In this document: piece by piece, positions 1 to 6,327 of the stretch | Position numbering within the stretch: position 1 is the stretch's first letter | Layout of the letters: every line of letters starts with the position of its first letter | Assembly: GCA_937895695.1 (NCBI GenBank) | Contig: CALBLM010000318.1 | Coordinates: forward strand, 1-6,579 | Source of the DNA: an uncultured Megasphaera sp. | GTDB taxonomy: Bacteria; Bacillota; Negativicutes; Veillonellales; Megasphaeraceae | Direction of reading: 5' to 3' | Length of the DNA stretch: 6,579 bases | Translations under genes and position numbers: made by a program | The notes under the pieces: model-generated | Database searches by the model: none | Told to the model about the DNA's origin: nothing | Seen by the model: the letters and a program-made list of their open reading frames with translations, nothing else

Positions 1-1
1 G

Positions 2-1111
2 TATTTGATTACAGCCGGTGCTAGTGCGGGCTTAGCAGCAGCCTTTAATGCACCGCTGGCTGGCGTTATCTTTGCGTTGGAAGAATTACATCGCAACTTT
101 TCCGGCGTCGTGTTGGCTCCAGCTATGGCGGCAGCTTTAGTATCCACAGTTGTCAGCCGTATTGCTTTTGGCAGAGAACCGGTATTTCATTTTGGCATGT
201 TGCCGACGTTTCCGTTGGAATTCATTTGGATTGCCGTTCTATTGGGTGTTGTCATGGGAGTTGCCGGTATTATCTTTAATAAAGGCTTACTATATATACA
301 TTATTTTTATGACCTTCCCGTGTTTCGTAATGATTACATGCGCATCGCCTTTGCCTTAGTAACTGCCGGTGTATTGGGATATGTATTTCCGCAAGTATTG
401 GGCGGCGGCAATGACTTGATTAACAGTCTGTCGGAATTGCCCCTTTCACTGCAAGTATTTTTAGCATTATTAATAGGAAAATTCTTGTTTACGTTGATTA
501 GTTATGGATGCGGCGTTCCGGGCGGCTTTTTTCTGCCCATGTTGGTGTTGGGGGCATTGACGGGAAGCGTTGTTGGGATTGTGCTGATTCAAATGGATAT
601 CATTTCGACCTATTATTTATCCAACATCGTTGTCATCTCTATGGCCGCTTTTTTTGCGGCATCTGTGCAGTCGCCGATTACTGGTACGATTTTGATTATG
701 GAAATGACCGGGTCCTACGAACATTTACTGGTATTATGCACGGCCTCGATGATTGCCTTGGTCGTTGCCCAATTATGCGGTGGACAGCCTATTTATGAAG
801 CATTGCTCAATCGCAGCTTGTGTAAGAAAAATCCGGTTTTACCAGCTGCTGAACGGCAGAATGTATTGGAACTAACCGTTGCCAGCGGCAGTACGGTCGA
901 TGGAAAATATATTCGCCATATTTCCTGGCCGGCCCATGTGGCATTGATTGATATTCGCCGTGGACAGAGGGAAATTATTCCTGATTTTTCTGTACGATTG
1001 CAAGCGGGCGACTATATTTATGTTCTAACAGATACGGTAGAAGGAGCAGAACAAGCACGAAATTTAGTTGAACAAGAAAACACAAAAATGCATAATAATT
1101 ATAAAAAATAG
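2..1111 (+). CDS. ClC-family chloride channel / H+-Cl- antiporter with C-terminal TrkA_C domain (5' partial)
   Basis: Integral membrane protein of the ClC family, moving chloride or another anion, probably in exchange for protons. The gene starts before the window, and the reading frame is open from base 2. Residue 1 here is the Leu encoded by TTG at 5-7. The visible part begins in the helix with FNAPLAGVIFALEEL. Its second Glu (codon 83-85) matches the internal proton-transfer Glu203 of E. coli ClcA, which favours an antiporter. Next come GCGVPGGFFLP (506-538; GxFxP anion-binding loop), SPITGTILIMEMT, and GGQPIY, whose Tyr (794-796) matches ClcA Tyr445. Residues about 288-356 resemble a TrkA_C/RCK_C domain, a ligand-binding module found on some Firmicute ClC proteins and absent from E. 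coli ClcA. The gating-glutamate GREGP motif lies upstream and cannot be checked. The family call is secure; ion and direction are inferred. Confidence 0.93.
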   Translation, partial: YLITAGASAGLAAAFNAPLAGVIFALEELHRNFSGVVLAPAMAAALVSTVVSRIAFGREPVFHFGMLPTFPLEFIWIAVLLGVVMGVAGIIFNKGLLYIHYFYDLPVFRNDYMRIAFALVTAGVLGYVFPQVLGGGNDLINSLSELPLSLQVFLALLIGKFLFTLISYGCGVPGGFFLPMLVLGALTGSVVGIVLIQMDIISTYYLSNIVVISMAAFFAASVQSPITGTILIMEMTGSYEHLLVLCTASMIALVVAQLCGGQPIYEALLNRSLCKKNPVLPAAERQNVLELTVASGSTVDGKYIRHISWPAHVALIDIRRGQREIIPDFSVRLQAGDYIYVLTDTVEGAEQARNLVEQENTKMHNNYKK

Positions 1112-1136
1112 CACCTGGTACTAAAAACACAAAGAG

Positions 1137-1161
1137 AAAGTATAGCATAAACCTATATTTT
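1137..1161 (+). terminator. Weak AT-rich hairpin after the ClC gene, possible terminator
   Basis: AAAGTATAG (1137-1145) can pair with CTATATTTT (1153-1161) through nine pairs, one of them G-U, around a 7-base loop. The stem has only one G-C pair, and its 3' arm ends in four T. It sits 25 bases past the ClC stop. It is too weak to call with confidence, and nothing better is visible between 1112 and the promoter at 1227. Confidence 0.22.
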
Positions 1162-1226
1162 CGAAATGTTAACCATACAGAATAAAGTATAAATATATAA
1201 AATACATTGTATAAAAATCTATTTTT

Positions 1227-1255
1227 TTGACTTATGACGCCATTTTTGGTATAAT
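1227..1255 (+). promoter_or_regulatory. Near-consensus sigma-A promoter for the 3D-domain wall protein gene
   Basis: The -35 box is TTGACT (1227-1232, 5 of 6), the spacer is exactly 17 bases, and the -10 box is TATAAT (1250-1255, 6 of 6). About 80 bases upstream are very A/T-rich with A and T tracts, as in an UP element. Transcription should begin near 1262, giving a leader of roughly 44 bases. The sequence predicts strong expression independent of the ClC gene. Confidence 0.85.
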
Positions 1256-1293
1256 GCTCCTTGGCAATTGATTTATAGGTATGGACATTTCAA

Positions 1294-1308
1294 AGAGGTG
1301 GTTATTTG
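1294..1308 (+). promoter_or_regulatory. Ribosome binding site and TTG start of the 3D-domain protein
   Basis: AGAGGTGG (1294-1301) lies about five bases before TTG at 1306-1308. The TTG start gives MKNR followed directly by a hydrophobic signal-peptide core. No in-frame ATG lies between this Shine-Dalgarno and that core, so TTG is the best start. A TTG start would temper translation from a strong promoter. Confidence 0.8.
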
Positions 1309-1896
1309 AAGAACCGTATACTGATTCTATTGACGTTTATATTCGTTTTTGCATGTTCCTCACTGGTTTGTGCAAAAGTCGAAATGGGAATGAGTGGCTC
1401 TGCTGTACAGAGCGTACAATACATGCTCATGGATACTGGATATTTATCTGATGGTGCGGATGGAGATTTTGGTCCGGCAACAGAAACTGCAGTAAAACAG
1501 TTCCAGGCCGATCACGGCTTAGATGCAGATGGTATTGTTGGATCACAGACCATGGCGGCTCTTTCAGAAGCCAGTGGACGACCAATCCCTGACGAATCAG
1601 AGGAAAGCAATGATGGATATCAGAGACGATTGGTAATGGAAGCAACTGCATACACAGAAGATGATCCTGGCAGTACTGGTTATACTGCTAGCGGACATCA
1701 CCTACAGCGAGGTATGGTAGCCGTAGACCCGGACGTTATTCCGTTAGGCTCTCAGCTGTATATCGAAGGATATGGTTATGCTGTAGCAGAGGATACAGGT
1801 GGCGACATTATTGGCAATCGGATCGATTTGGCAATGGATTCTACAAGTGAAGCAATAGATTTTGGTAGAAGAGACGTTGTCGTATACGTATTGTAA
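1306..1896 (+). CDS. Secreted peptidoglycan-binding 3D-domain protein (putative wall hydrolase)
   Basis: Exported cell-wall protein of 196 residues. Residues 1-23 form a signal peptide: KNR, then a hydrophobic run, with VCA before a likely cleavage after Ala23. FAC at 15-17 resembles a lipobox, but Phe just before the Ala is atypical. Residues about 28-88 are a PG_binding_1 domain (GSAVQSVQYML, DGDFGPATETAVKQFQ, DGIVGSQTMAAL). A short acidic linker (about 95-104) leads to a C-terminal 3D domain at about 109-196. Its three namesake aspartates appear as AVDPDVIPLGS (Asp141), AEDTGG (Asp163) and NRIDLAM (Asp174). The 3D fold is a double-psi beta-barrel related to MltA. Bacillus members such as YocH and YuiC are linked to muralytic or lytic transglycosylase activity, so glycan cleavage is the best guess. 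The gene stands alone between its own promoter and terminator. Domains are secure; catalytic activity is inferred. Confidence 0.9.
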   Translation: MKNRILILLTFIFVFACSSLVCAKVEMGMSGSAVQSVQYMLMDTGYLSDGADGDFGPATETAVKQFQADHGLDADGIVGSQTMAALSEASGRPIPDESEESNDGYQRRLVMEATAYTEDDPGSTGYTASGHHLQRGMVAVDPDVIPLGSQLYIEGYGYAVAEDTGGDIIGNRIDLAMDSTSEAIDFGRRDVVVYVL

Positions 1897-1901
1897 CTAC
1901 A

Positions 1902-1942
1902 CAAAAAGGAGAGACAGAGGTGTCTCTCCTTTTTGCGTTTTT
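1902..1942 (+). terminator. Strong Rho-independent terminator after the 3D-domain gene
   Basis: Arms 1902-1916 and 1921-1935 pair perfectly over 15 bp around the 4-base loop GAGG. The core is GGAGAGACA/TGTCTCTCC flanked by A5/T5. A further T run follows (1938-1944). It begins five bases after the stop codon. The A run on the 5' side could also let it act on the opposite strand, but no gene is seen there. Confidence 0.95.
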
Positions 1943-2002
1943 TTCTATATACGTCAGCTTTTTATCAGATTTTTGTAAAAAACTATGTATTTTCCGTGTT
2001 AT

Positions 2003-2030
2003 TTGTGTTATCCTGGAAAGGACTTATAGT
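2003..2030 (+). promoter_or_regulatory. Tentative promoter for glmU-prs-pth
   Basis: TATAGT (2025-2030, 5 of 6) is a plausible -10 box. The only -35 candidate is TTGTGT (2003-2008, 3 of 6) with a 16-base spacer. An alternative is the extended -10 TGTTATCCT (2006-2014). A promoter is expected here because a strong terminator closes the gene upstream, but the exact site is uncertain. Confidence 0.35.
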
Positions 2031-2056
2031 TAAGAATTCAGGGAGGCTTATACTGA

Positions 2057-3430
2057 ATGAAAAATATGATTGCACTCATTTTGGCAGCCGGCAAGGGAAC
2101 CAGAATGAAATCTAAATTTCCGAAGGTTCTCCATAAAGTCGGAGGGGTTCCGATGGTTGAACAAGTACTGCGGACAGTAAAAGCCGCAGGCACACAACGG
2201 CAAGTTGTCGTCGTTGGCTTCGGCGGTGAAACCGTACAGGAATATTTAGAACATAGAGCAGAAACGGTTGTACAGGCCCAGCAGCTTGGTACGGGCCATG
2301 CTGTCATGCAGGCAGAACCGTTATTGGGAAAAGAAACGGGTACGCTCCTGGTTACATGCGGAGATACACCGCTTGTGACAGAAGATACGTTTCGTAAGCT
2401 CTTAGCATGTCATGAAGAAACCGGTGCAGCTGCGACTGTATTAACGGCTGTCATGCCGGATCCGACCGGATATGGCCGTGTTATTCGCGATGCCAACGGT
2501 CAAGTGATGAAAATTGTAGAACAAAAAGACGGTACACCGGACGAATTGGCTGTCCATGAAGTCAATGCGGGTATTTACTGCTTTGATATGAGCTTGTTAT
2601 GGGATATGCTTCATCATGTCAACAACAATAATGCTCAGGGCGAATATTATTTAACCGATATTATCGGCATGCTTGTTCATGAAGGGAAAGTAGTGAGTGC
2701 ATTTGCAGCACCGGACTATCGAGAAACATTGGGCGTCAATTCTCGCATGCAAATGGCCGAAGCAGAACAAGTACTTCGACGCCGCAAACTGGATCAGCTG
2801 ATGGCTGACGGTGTATCGGTTATCGATCCGAATAATACCTATGTAGATACGACTGTTTCTGTAGGTCGTGATACCGTTTTGTATCCGGGCACCATACTAG
2901 AAGGCAATACGGTCATTGGCGAAGACTGCCAGGTTGGACCGTATGTCCGCATGACGAACGTTGCCATGGGGGATGGAGATCATTTGCAATTTACCTATGC
3001 CCATGACTGCGAAATAAAAAATGGTTGTGAAATTGGACCATTCGTTCATTTCCGGCCGAATACAGTTATTGGCAATCATGTAAAAGTTGGCAACTACATG
3101 GAAGTTAAAAATTCCCATGTGGGTGACGGTACGAAACTGCCCCATTTGAGTTATATTGGCGACAGCGATGTCGGCAGTGGCGTAAATATTGGCTGCGGTA
3201 CGATTACAGTCAATTATGACGGAAAAATTAAACACCGCACGACAATTGGCGATCATGCGTTTGTTGGCTGCAACAGCAATTTGGTTGCGCCTGTTACGAT
3301 TGGGGATTATGCGTATGTTGGCGCAGGTTCTACAATTACCAAAGACGTACCGGCAAAGTCCTTATCGATTGCGCGCGCTAAACAGCGTAATATTGAAGGC
3401 TGGGTTAAAGACGATACGTATAAGAAATAA
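2057..3430 (+). CDS. glmU: Bifunctional GlmU: GlcN-1-P acetyltransferase / GlcNAc-1-P uridyltransferase
   Basis: Cytoplasmic enzyme for the last two steps to UDP-GlcNAc, the precursor of peptidoglycan. It acetylates glucosamine-1-phosphate with acetyl-CoA, then couples the product to UTP. The length is 457 residues, as in E. coli (456). The N-terminal pyrophosphorylase domain (about 1-230) shows LAAGKGTRMKSKFPKVLH (Arg16, Lys23), QLGTGHA, CGDTPL (Asp103), GYGRV, EVNAG, NNNAQGEYYLTD and GVNSR (Asn228). The C-terminal left-handed beta-helix (about 250-457) keeps the acetyltransferase residues at the E. coli numbers: Arg333, Lys351, His363, Tyr366, Asn377, Asn386 and Lys392. Both sites therefore look active. 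Cys380 and Cys405 replace the E. coli Ala and Ser near acetyl-CoA. ATG at 2057 follows GGGAGG (2041-2046) at ten bases; ATG at 2066 is a less well placed alternative. First gene of the glmU-prs-pth cluster. Confidence 0.97.
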   Translation: MKNMIALILAAGKGTRMKSKFPKVLHKVGGVPMVEQVLRTVKAAGTQRQVVVVGFGGETVQEYLEHRAETVVQAQQLGTGHAVMQAEPLLGKETGTLLVTCGDTPLVTEDTFRKLLACHEETGAAATVLTAVMPDPTGYGRVIRDANGQVMKIVEQKDGTPDELAVHEVNAGIYCFDMSLLWDMLHHVNNNNAQGEYYLTDIIGMLVHEGKVVSAFAAPDYRETLGVNSRMQMAEAEQVLRRRKLDQLMADGVSVIDPNNTYVDTTVSVGRDTVLYPGTILEGNTVIGEDCQVGPYVRMTNVAMGDGDHLQFTYAHDCEIKNGCEIGPFVHFRPNTVIGNHVKVGNYMEVKNSHVGDGTKLPHLSYIGDSDVGSGVNIGCGTITVNYDGKIKHRTTIGDHAFVGCNSNLVAPVTIGDYAYVGAGSTITKDVPAKSLSIARAKQRNIEGWVKDDTYKK

Positions 3431-3452
3431 ATACGCCTAAGAATTCATCGGT

Positions 3453-3480
3453 TTTACACATCGAAAATATATATTATTAC
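3453..3480 (+). promoter_or_regulatory. Possible internal promoter before prs
   Basis: The 77-base glmU-prs gap is AT-rich. It holds TTTACA (3453-3458, 5 of 6 to the -35 consensus) and, 16 bases on, TATTAC (3475-3480, 4 of 6). No terminator-like hairpin is seen in the gap. Read-through from glmU plus a weak extra start for prs is the simplest reading. Such AT-rich matches arise easily by chance. Confidence 0.28.
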
Positions 3481-3507
3481 TACATTTATATTTTAGGAGG
3501 CTCAACA

Positions 3508-4473
3508 ATGAGTTACGAAGACGGGAAAAAGTTGAAAATTTTTACGGGGAATGCCAATCCAAAGCTGGCAAAAGAAATCGCTGATTATTTAGGATTGGAA
3601 TTAGGCAAAGCTTTTGTTGGTAAATTCAACAATGGTGAAATCCAGGTCATGATTGATGAAAGCGTTCGCGGTAAAGATGTTTTTGTTATTCAGCCGACAT
3701 GCCAGCCGGCAAATGATACACTGATGGAATTGCTCATCATGGCAGATGCTTTAAAACGCGCTTCGGCAAAACATATTACCGCTGTTGTTCCATATTATGG
3801 CTATGCCCGCCAAGACCGTAAAACACGGGGTCGTGAACCGATTACGTCTAAATTGGTAGCTGATTTGATGACAACTGCTGGTGTTACTCGTGTAGTTACA
3901 ATGGATTTGCATGCTGGTCAGATTCAAGGCTTTTTTGATATTCCTGTCGATCATCTTGGTTCTGCATCTATCATTGCTAAATACCTCAATCAGAAAAAAG
4001 AAGAAACCGATATGGGTGATATCGTTGTCGTATCGCCAGACCTTGGCGGCGTAACGCGTGCCCGTGATTTAGCAGACCGTATCAATGCCCCCATTGCTAT
4101 TATTGAAAAACGCCGTCCTCGTCCAGGTGTTGCTGAAGTCATGAATGTCATTGGTGATATCAAAGGTAAAACCTGCATTATTATCGATGATATCGTAGAT
4201 ACAGCAGGTTCCTTGTGCGGCGGTGCCAAAGCCTTAAAAGAAATGGGTGCTGCTCGTGTTTATGCAGCCTGCGCACACGCTGTATTGACTGATCCGGCTG
4301 TGGAACGCATTCAGAACTCCGTTATTTCTGAATTGATTATTACCAACACCATTCCGCTTCCGGACGATAAGAAAATTGATAAGATTAAAGTCTTATCTGT
4401 TGCACCCTTGTTAGGCGAAGCTATCATGCGTATTTTTCATGAAGTTTCTGTAAGTAAATTGTTTGATAAATAA
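3508..4473 (+). CDS. prs: Ribose-phosphate pyrophosphokinase (PRPP synthetase)
   Basis: Makes 5-phosphoribosyl-1-pyrophosphate from ribose-5-phosphate and ATP, feeding purine, pyrimidine, NAD, histidine and tryptophan synthesis in the cytoplasm. The 321-residue length is typical of class I bacterial enzymes. Visible motifs in order: FNNGEIQVMIDESVRGKDV (40-58; Phe and Glu of the ATP site), PYYGYARQDRK (95-105; Arg and Gln contact ATP), TMDLHAGQIQGFF (131-143; catalytic His135), SPDLGGVTRAR (176-186), EKRRPRPG (200-207; Lys201 of the catalytic loop), and the PRPP-binding loop IDDIVDTAGS (226-235). The chain ends in SVSKLFD, as in Bacillus (SVSYLF). AGGAGG (3495-3500) stands seven bases before the ATG, the strongest ribosome site in the cluster. 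It lies 77 bases after glmU and 12 before pth. Family and function are secure. Confidence 0.97.
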   Translation: MSYEDGKKLKIFTGNANPKLAKEIADYLGLELGKAFVGKFNNGEIQVMIDESVRGKDVFVIQPTCQPANDTLMELLIMADALKRASAKHITAVVPYYGYARQDRKTRGREPITSKLVADLMTTAGVTRVVTMDLHAGQIQGFFDIPVDHLGSASIIAKYLNQKKEETDMGDIVVVSPDLGGVTRARDLADRINAPIAIIEKRRPRPGVAEVMNVIGDIKGKTCIIIDDIVDTAGSLCGGAKALKEMGAARVYAACAHAVLTDPAVERIQNSVISELIITNTIPLPDDKKIDKIKVLSVAPLLGEAIMRIFHEVSVSKLFDK

Positions 4474-4488
4474 GGAATACCTATCGTG
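4472..4488 (+). promoter_or_regulatory. Shine-Dalgarno within the prs stop region, selecting the GTG start of pth
   Basis: AAGGA (4472-4476) overlaps the prs stop codon TAA (4471-4473). It lies nine bases from GTG at 4486 and 15 bases from ATG at 4492, so GTG is the better-spaced start. The arrangement suggests translation of pth is coupled to prs. The two starts differ by only two residues (MHM versus M), so the product hardly changes. Confidence 0.65.
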
Positions 4489-5100
4489 CATATGATTGTT
4501 GGCCTGGGAAATCCAGGTCGGGAATACGAAAATTCAAAACATAATACGGGATTTCGCGTTATTGATGAACTGGCTGCCCGCTGGAATGTCAGTGTTTGGC
4601 AGAATAAAATGGATGCCCAAGTAGCACAAGCTATGGTAGATGGCGAAAAGGTTATTCTTGTAAAACCACAGACCTTTATGAATAGCAGCGGTCAGGCTGT
4701 AGGACCGCTCATGCGTTGGTATAAGCTGGAAGAAACGGATGTCTATGTTGCCTATGACGATATGGATTTGACCGTAGGCCGCATCCGCATTCGTAAAAAC
4801 GGCAGCGATGGCGGACACAACGGTATTAAAAGCTTGTTTGCCAATGGCTGTCATGATTTTATTCGCTTCCGTGTCGGCATCGGCCGTCCATTGCCACATC
4901 ATGACGTAGTAGATCATGTATTAACGCCATTTCCTGCTGAATTAGTACCAGCCTATGAAGAAGGAATCAAGGCAGCAGCAGAAGCCATTGAAGGCTGTTT
5001 GCGCCTTGGCGTTGATAAAGGCATGAATTATTACAATCCTCGTAAGAAAAAAAAGGCAGCTCCTAAGACAGAAACATCGTCAGAAGCTACAACTAAATAA
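4486..5100 (+). CDS. pth: Peptidyl-tRNA hydrolase (bacterial Pth family)
   Basis: Cleaves the ester bond of peptidyl-tRNA dropped from stalled or aborted ribosomes, recycling tRNA; normally essential. The core (about 1-185) carries all the hallmarks: VGLGNPG with Asn9 (E. coli Asn10), SKHNTGF with catalytic His19 (E. coli His20), QTFMNSSG with Met65-Asn66, YDDMDL with Asp91 (E. coli Asp93), and GGHNGIKS with His111 and Asn112. VGIGRP follows. The total of 204 residues is slightly longer than E. coli (194). The excess is a low-complexity tail after NYYNP (181-185) with RKKKK and then Ala/Thr/Ser/Glu residues, likely disordered and possibly RNA-contacting. Its lysine codons contain an eight-A run (5047-5054), discussed under findings. 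It starts 12 bases after prs and is followed by a terminator, so it is the last gene of the unit. Confidence 0.97.
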   Translation: MHMIVGLGNPGREYENSKHNTGFRVIDELAARWNVSVWQNKMDAQVAQAMVDGEKVILVKPQTFMNSSGQAVGPLMRWYKLEETDVYVAYDDMDLTVGRIRIRKNGSDGGHNGIKSLFANGCHDFIRFRVGIGRPLPHHDVVDHVLTPFPAELVPAYEEGIKAAAEAIEGCLRLGVDKGMNYYNPRKKKKAAPKTETSSEATTK

Positions 5101-5109
5101 AGGCCATAC

Positions 5110-5144
5110 AAAAGGGGCATCGCATGTAGCGATTGCCCTTTTTT
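5110..5144 (+). terminator. Rho-independent terminator closing glmU-prs-pth
   Basis: The left arm AAAAGGGGCATCGC (5110-5123) pairs with GCGAT (5129-5133) and, after one bulged T, with GCCC and four T (5135-5138, 5140-5143). The G at 5114 wobbles with the T at 5139. The loop is ATGTA, and the 3' arm runs into T6. It starts ten bases after the pth stop. It separates pth from the hydrolase gene downstream. Confidence 0.85.
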
Positions 5145-5163
5145 GTGCAATCATTTTACTGTA

Positions 5164-5185
5164 TGGCATGACAATCGTCATGTCG
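5164..5185 (+). repeat. Inverted repeat in the leader of the MBL-fold hydrolase gene
   Basis: CATGAC (5167-5172) and GTCATG (5177-5182) are a perfect inverted repeat around AATC. The stem can extend to nine pairs with two G-U wobbles (5164-5172 with 5177-5185). No T run follows, so it is not a terminator. It lies 10 bases before the Shine-Dalgarno of the next gene, so it could be an operator or an RNA hairpin. I found no convincing promoter for that gene between 5145 and 5208. Confidence 0.4.
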
Positions 5186-5195
5186 TAAGCATAGT

Positions 5196-5211
5196 AAGGA
5201 GAGAGAGAATG
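5196..5211 (+). promoter_or_regulatory. Ribosome binding site fixing the MBL-fold hydrolase start
   Basis: AAGGAG (5196-5201) is seven bases before ATG at 5209-5211. The frame is open further upstream to a TTG at 5143. That codon lies inside the terminator of pth and lacks a ribosome site, and the extra 22 residues look unlike the family. ATG at 5209 is therefore chosen. Confidence 0.88.
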
Positions 5212-6195
5212 ATAGAGAAAGTATATACCAATCCGGATATATATAGAATACAAGTTGAATTGCCGGATAACCCGCTGCAGTATCTTAATTCATATGTGAT
5301 TAAAGGACGAACACGAAATTTGGTTATTGATACAGGTTTTAATCGACCGGTATGCCGAACCTCATTGTGTTCCGGATTACATGCATTGGATATTGATTTA
5401 CAAAAGACAGATGTATTTCTTACCCATCTCCATGCGGATCATACAGGCTTAGTTGGATTATTTGCCGGACAAGGATGCCCTATTTATATGCATCCCGTCG
5501 ATTATCAGTATTTATGTGATTCCGAAAATGGCTCGACGTGGCAGTTTACAGAAGATAATTTTATGCGCGAAGGCATGCCGGCAGAAGATATTAAAATGCA
5601 ATTTTCCAATCAAGCACGAACGTATTCGCCTAAAATTGATTTTCCCATTCATGCCGTGCGAGATGGTGAAATACTGCATTTGGCAGATACGGAACTGCAG
5701 GTCATCCATACGCCGGGGCATACGAAAGGCCAATGCTGTTTGTATATGCCGGCACAGCAACTCTTTTTTACAGCCGATCATATTTTGTTTGACATTACGC
5801 CGAATATTCAAGTTTGGCCTAACATGAAAGACTCGTTGGAACAATATTTCCAAAGCTTGGATAACGTACGGGATTTGCCGGTACAATTAGCCTTACCGGG
5901 ACATCGCAAGGGCAGTACGGAAATCATCAATCGGATAACAGCAATTAAAGCACATCATGCCCAGCGGCTACAGGAAGTACAACATATCATTGCAGCCCAT
6001 CCGGGATATACGGCCTTTGAAATTGCGCCGCACATGACATGGTCTATGCGGGGAAAGCAATGGCGCGAATTTCCGCCGACACAAAAATGGTTTGCCATGG
6101 GTGAAACGCTAGCTCATTTGGAATATTTGCTGCATCATGGCGTGATAGAGAAAAGAATGGTTTCTGACATAGTTCATTATTACATCGCAAACTAA
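5209..6195 (+). CDS. Metallo-beta-lactamase-fold hydrolase with C-terminal helical/winged-helix region
   Basis: Soluble protein of 328 residues with no signal peptide or membrane segment, hence cytoplasmic. The MBL fold shows all metal ligands: THLHADHTG (72-80; His73, His75, Asp77, His78), TPGHTKG (His171), FTADH (Asp190) and LPGHRKG (His232). A complete binuclear, probably zinc, site implies a working hydrolase. After about residue 245 comes a helical region with FPPTQKWFAMGETLAHLEYLL (289-309), matching the C-terminal extension of many Firmicute MBL proteins of the YqjP/LACTB2-like kind. Substrate is unknown. Glyoxalase II-type thioesters, phosphoesters or lactones all occur in this superfamily, and the motifs do not decide between them. 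It is probably not a beta-lactamase in the drug-resistance sense, since it is not exported. It lies between a terminator and a promoter, so it appears to be a single gene. Confidence 0.9.
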   Translation: MIEKVYTNPDIYRIQVELPDNPLQYLNSYVIKGRTRNLVIDTGFNRPVCRTSLCSGLHALDIDLQKTDVFLTHLHADHTGLVGLFAGQGCPIYMHPVDYQYLCDSENGSTWQFTEDNFMREGMPAEDIKMQFSNQARTYSPKIDFPIHAVRDGEILHLADTELQVIHTPGHTKGQCCLYMPAQQLFFTADHILFDITPNIQVWPNMKDSLEQYFQSLDNVRDLPVQLALPGHRKGSTEIINRITAIKAHHAQRLQEVQHIIAAHPGYTAFEIAPHMTWSMRGKQWREFPPTQKWFAMGETLAHLEYLLHHGVIEKRMVSDIVHYYIAN

Positions 6196-6281
6196 AAGAC
6201 GTTTAGCCTGGTGCATAAAAAAATACGCTTATAAATATAACGTTTAACTGTAATAAAAATAAAAAAATTAAATGAATATCC

Positions 6282-6310
6282 TTGACAAATTCCTTTTAAG
6301 AATAGATAAT
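6282..6310 (+). promoter_or_regulatory. Strong sigma-A promoter for the MFS transporter gene
   Basis: The -35 box is TTGACA (6282-6287, 6 of 6), the spacer is 17 bases, and the -10 box is GATAAT (6305-6310, 5 of 6). An A-rich stretch (about 6252-6275) just upstream resembles an UP element. Transcription would begin near 6317, leaving a leader of roughly 83 bases that contains a palindrome and inverted repeats. The rest of the gap (6196-6281) is AT-rich, and I see no clear terminator for the hydrolase gene in it. Confidence 0.85.
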
Positions 6311-6327
6311 TAGCAATGTTAACGCAA

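Noticed and set aside
2031..2040. TAAGAATTCA before glmU repeated at 3438-3447 before prs
   Set aside because: A 10-base AT-rich match at different distances from the two starts is easily chance. There is no symmetry beyond the GAATTC core.
1933..2115. 60-codon open frame on the + strand across the glmU promoter region
   Set aside because: It starts at the end of a terminator without a ribosome site, overlaps the start of glmU by about 60 bases and has no recognisable composition. The true gene is glmU.
2897..3256. 119-codon open frame on the - strand inside glmU
   Set aside because: It is a shadow of the repetitive beta-helix coding region of GlmU, with no ribosome site or promoter. The + strand protein is unmistakable.
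3191..3276. Cys380 and Cys405 in GlmU where E. coli has Ala and Ser near acetyl-CoA
   Set aside because: As I recall, GCGT and GCN variants are common in clostridial and Negativicute GlmU, so this is lineage texture and not an anomaly.
4033..4065. SPDLGG instead of Bacillus SPDHGG in Prs
   Set aside because: E. coli has Ile at this position, so it tolerates change. All catalytic residues are intact.
4534..4917. 127-codon open frame on the - strand inside pth
   Set aside because: It is fully antisense to the conserved Pth core. The reverse frame is open because of codon bias, not selection.
5143..5208. Upstream extension of the hydrolase to a TTG at 5143
   Set aside because: The TTG lies in the pth terminator and has no Shine-Dalgarno. 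ATG at 5209 has an ideal one.
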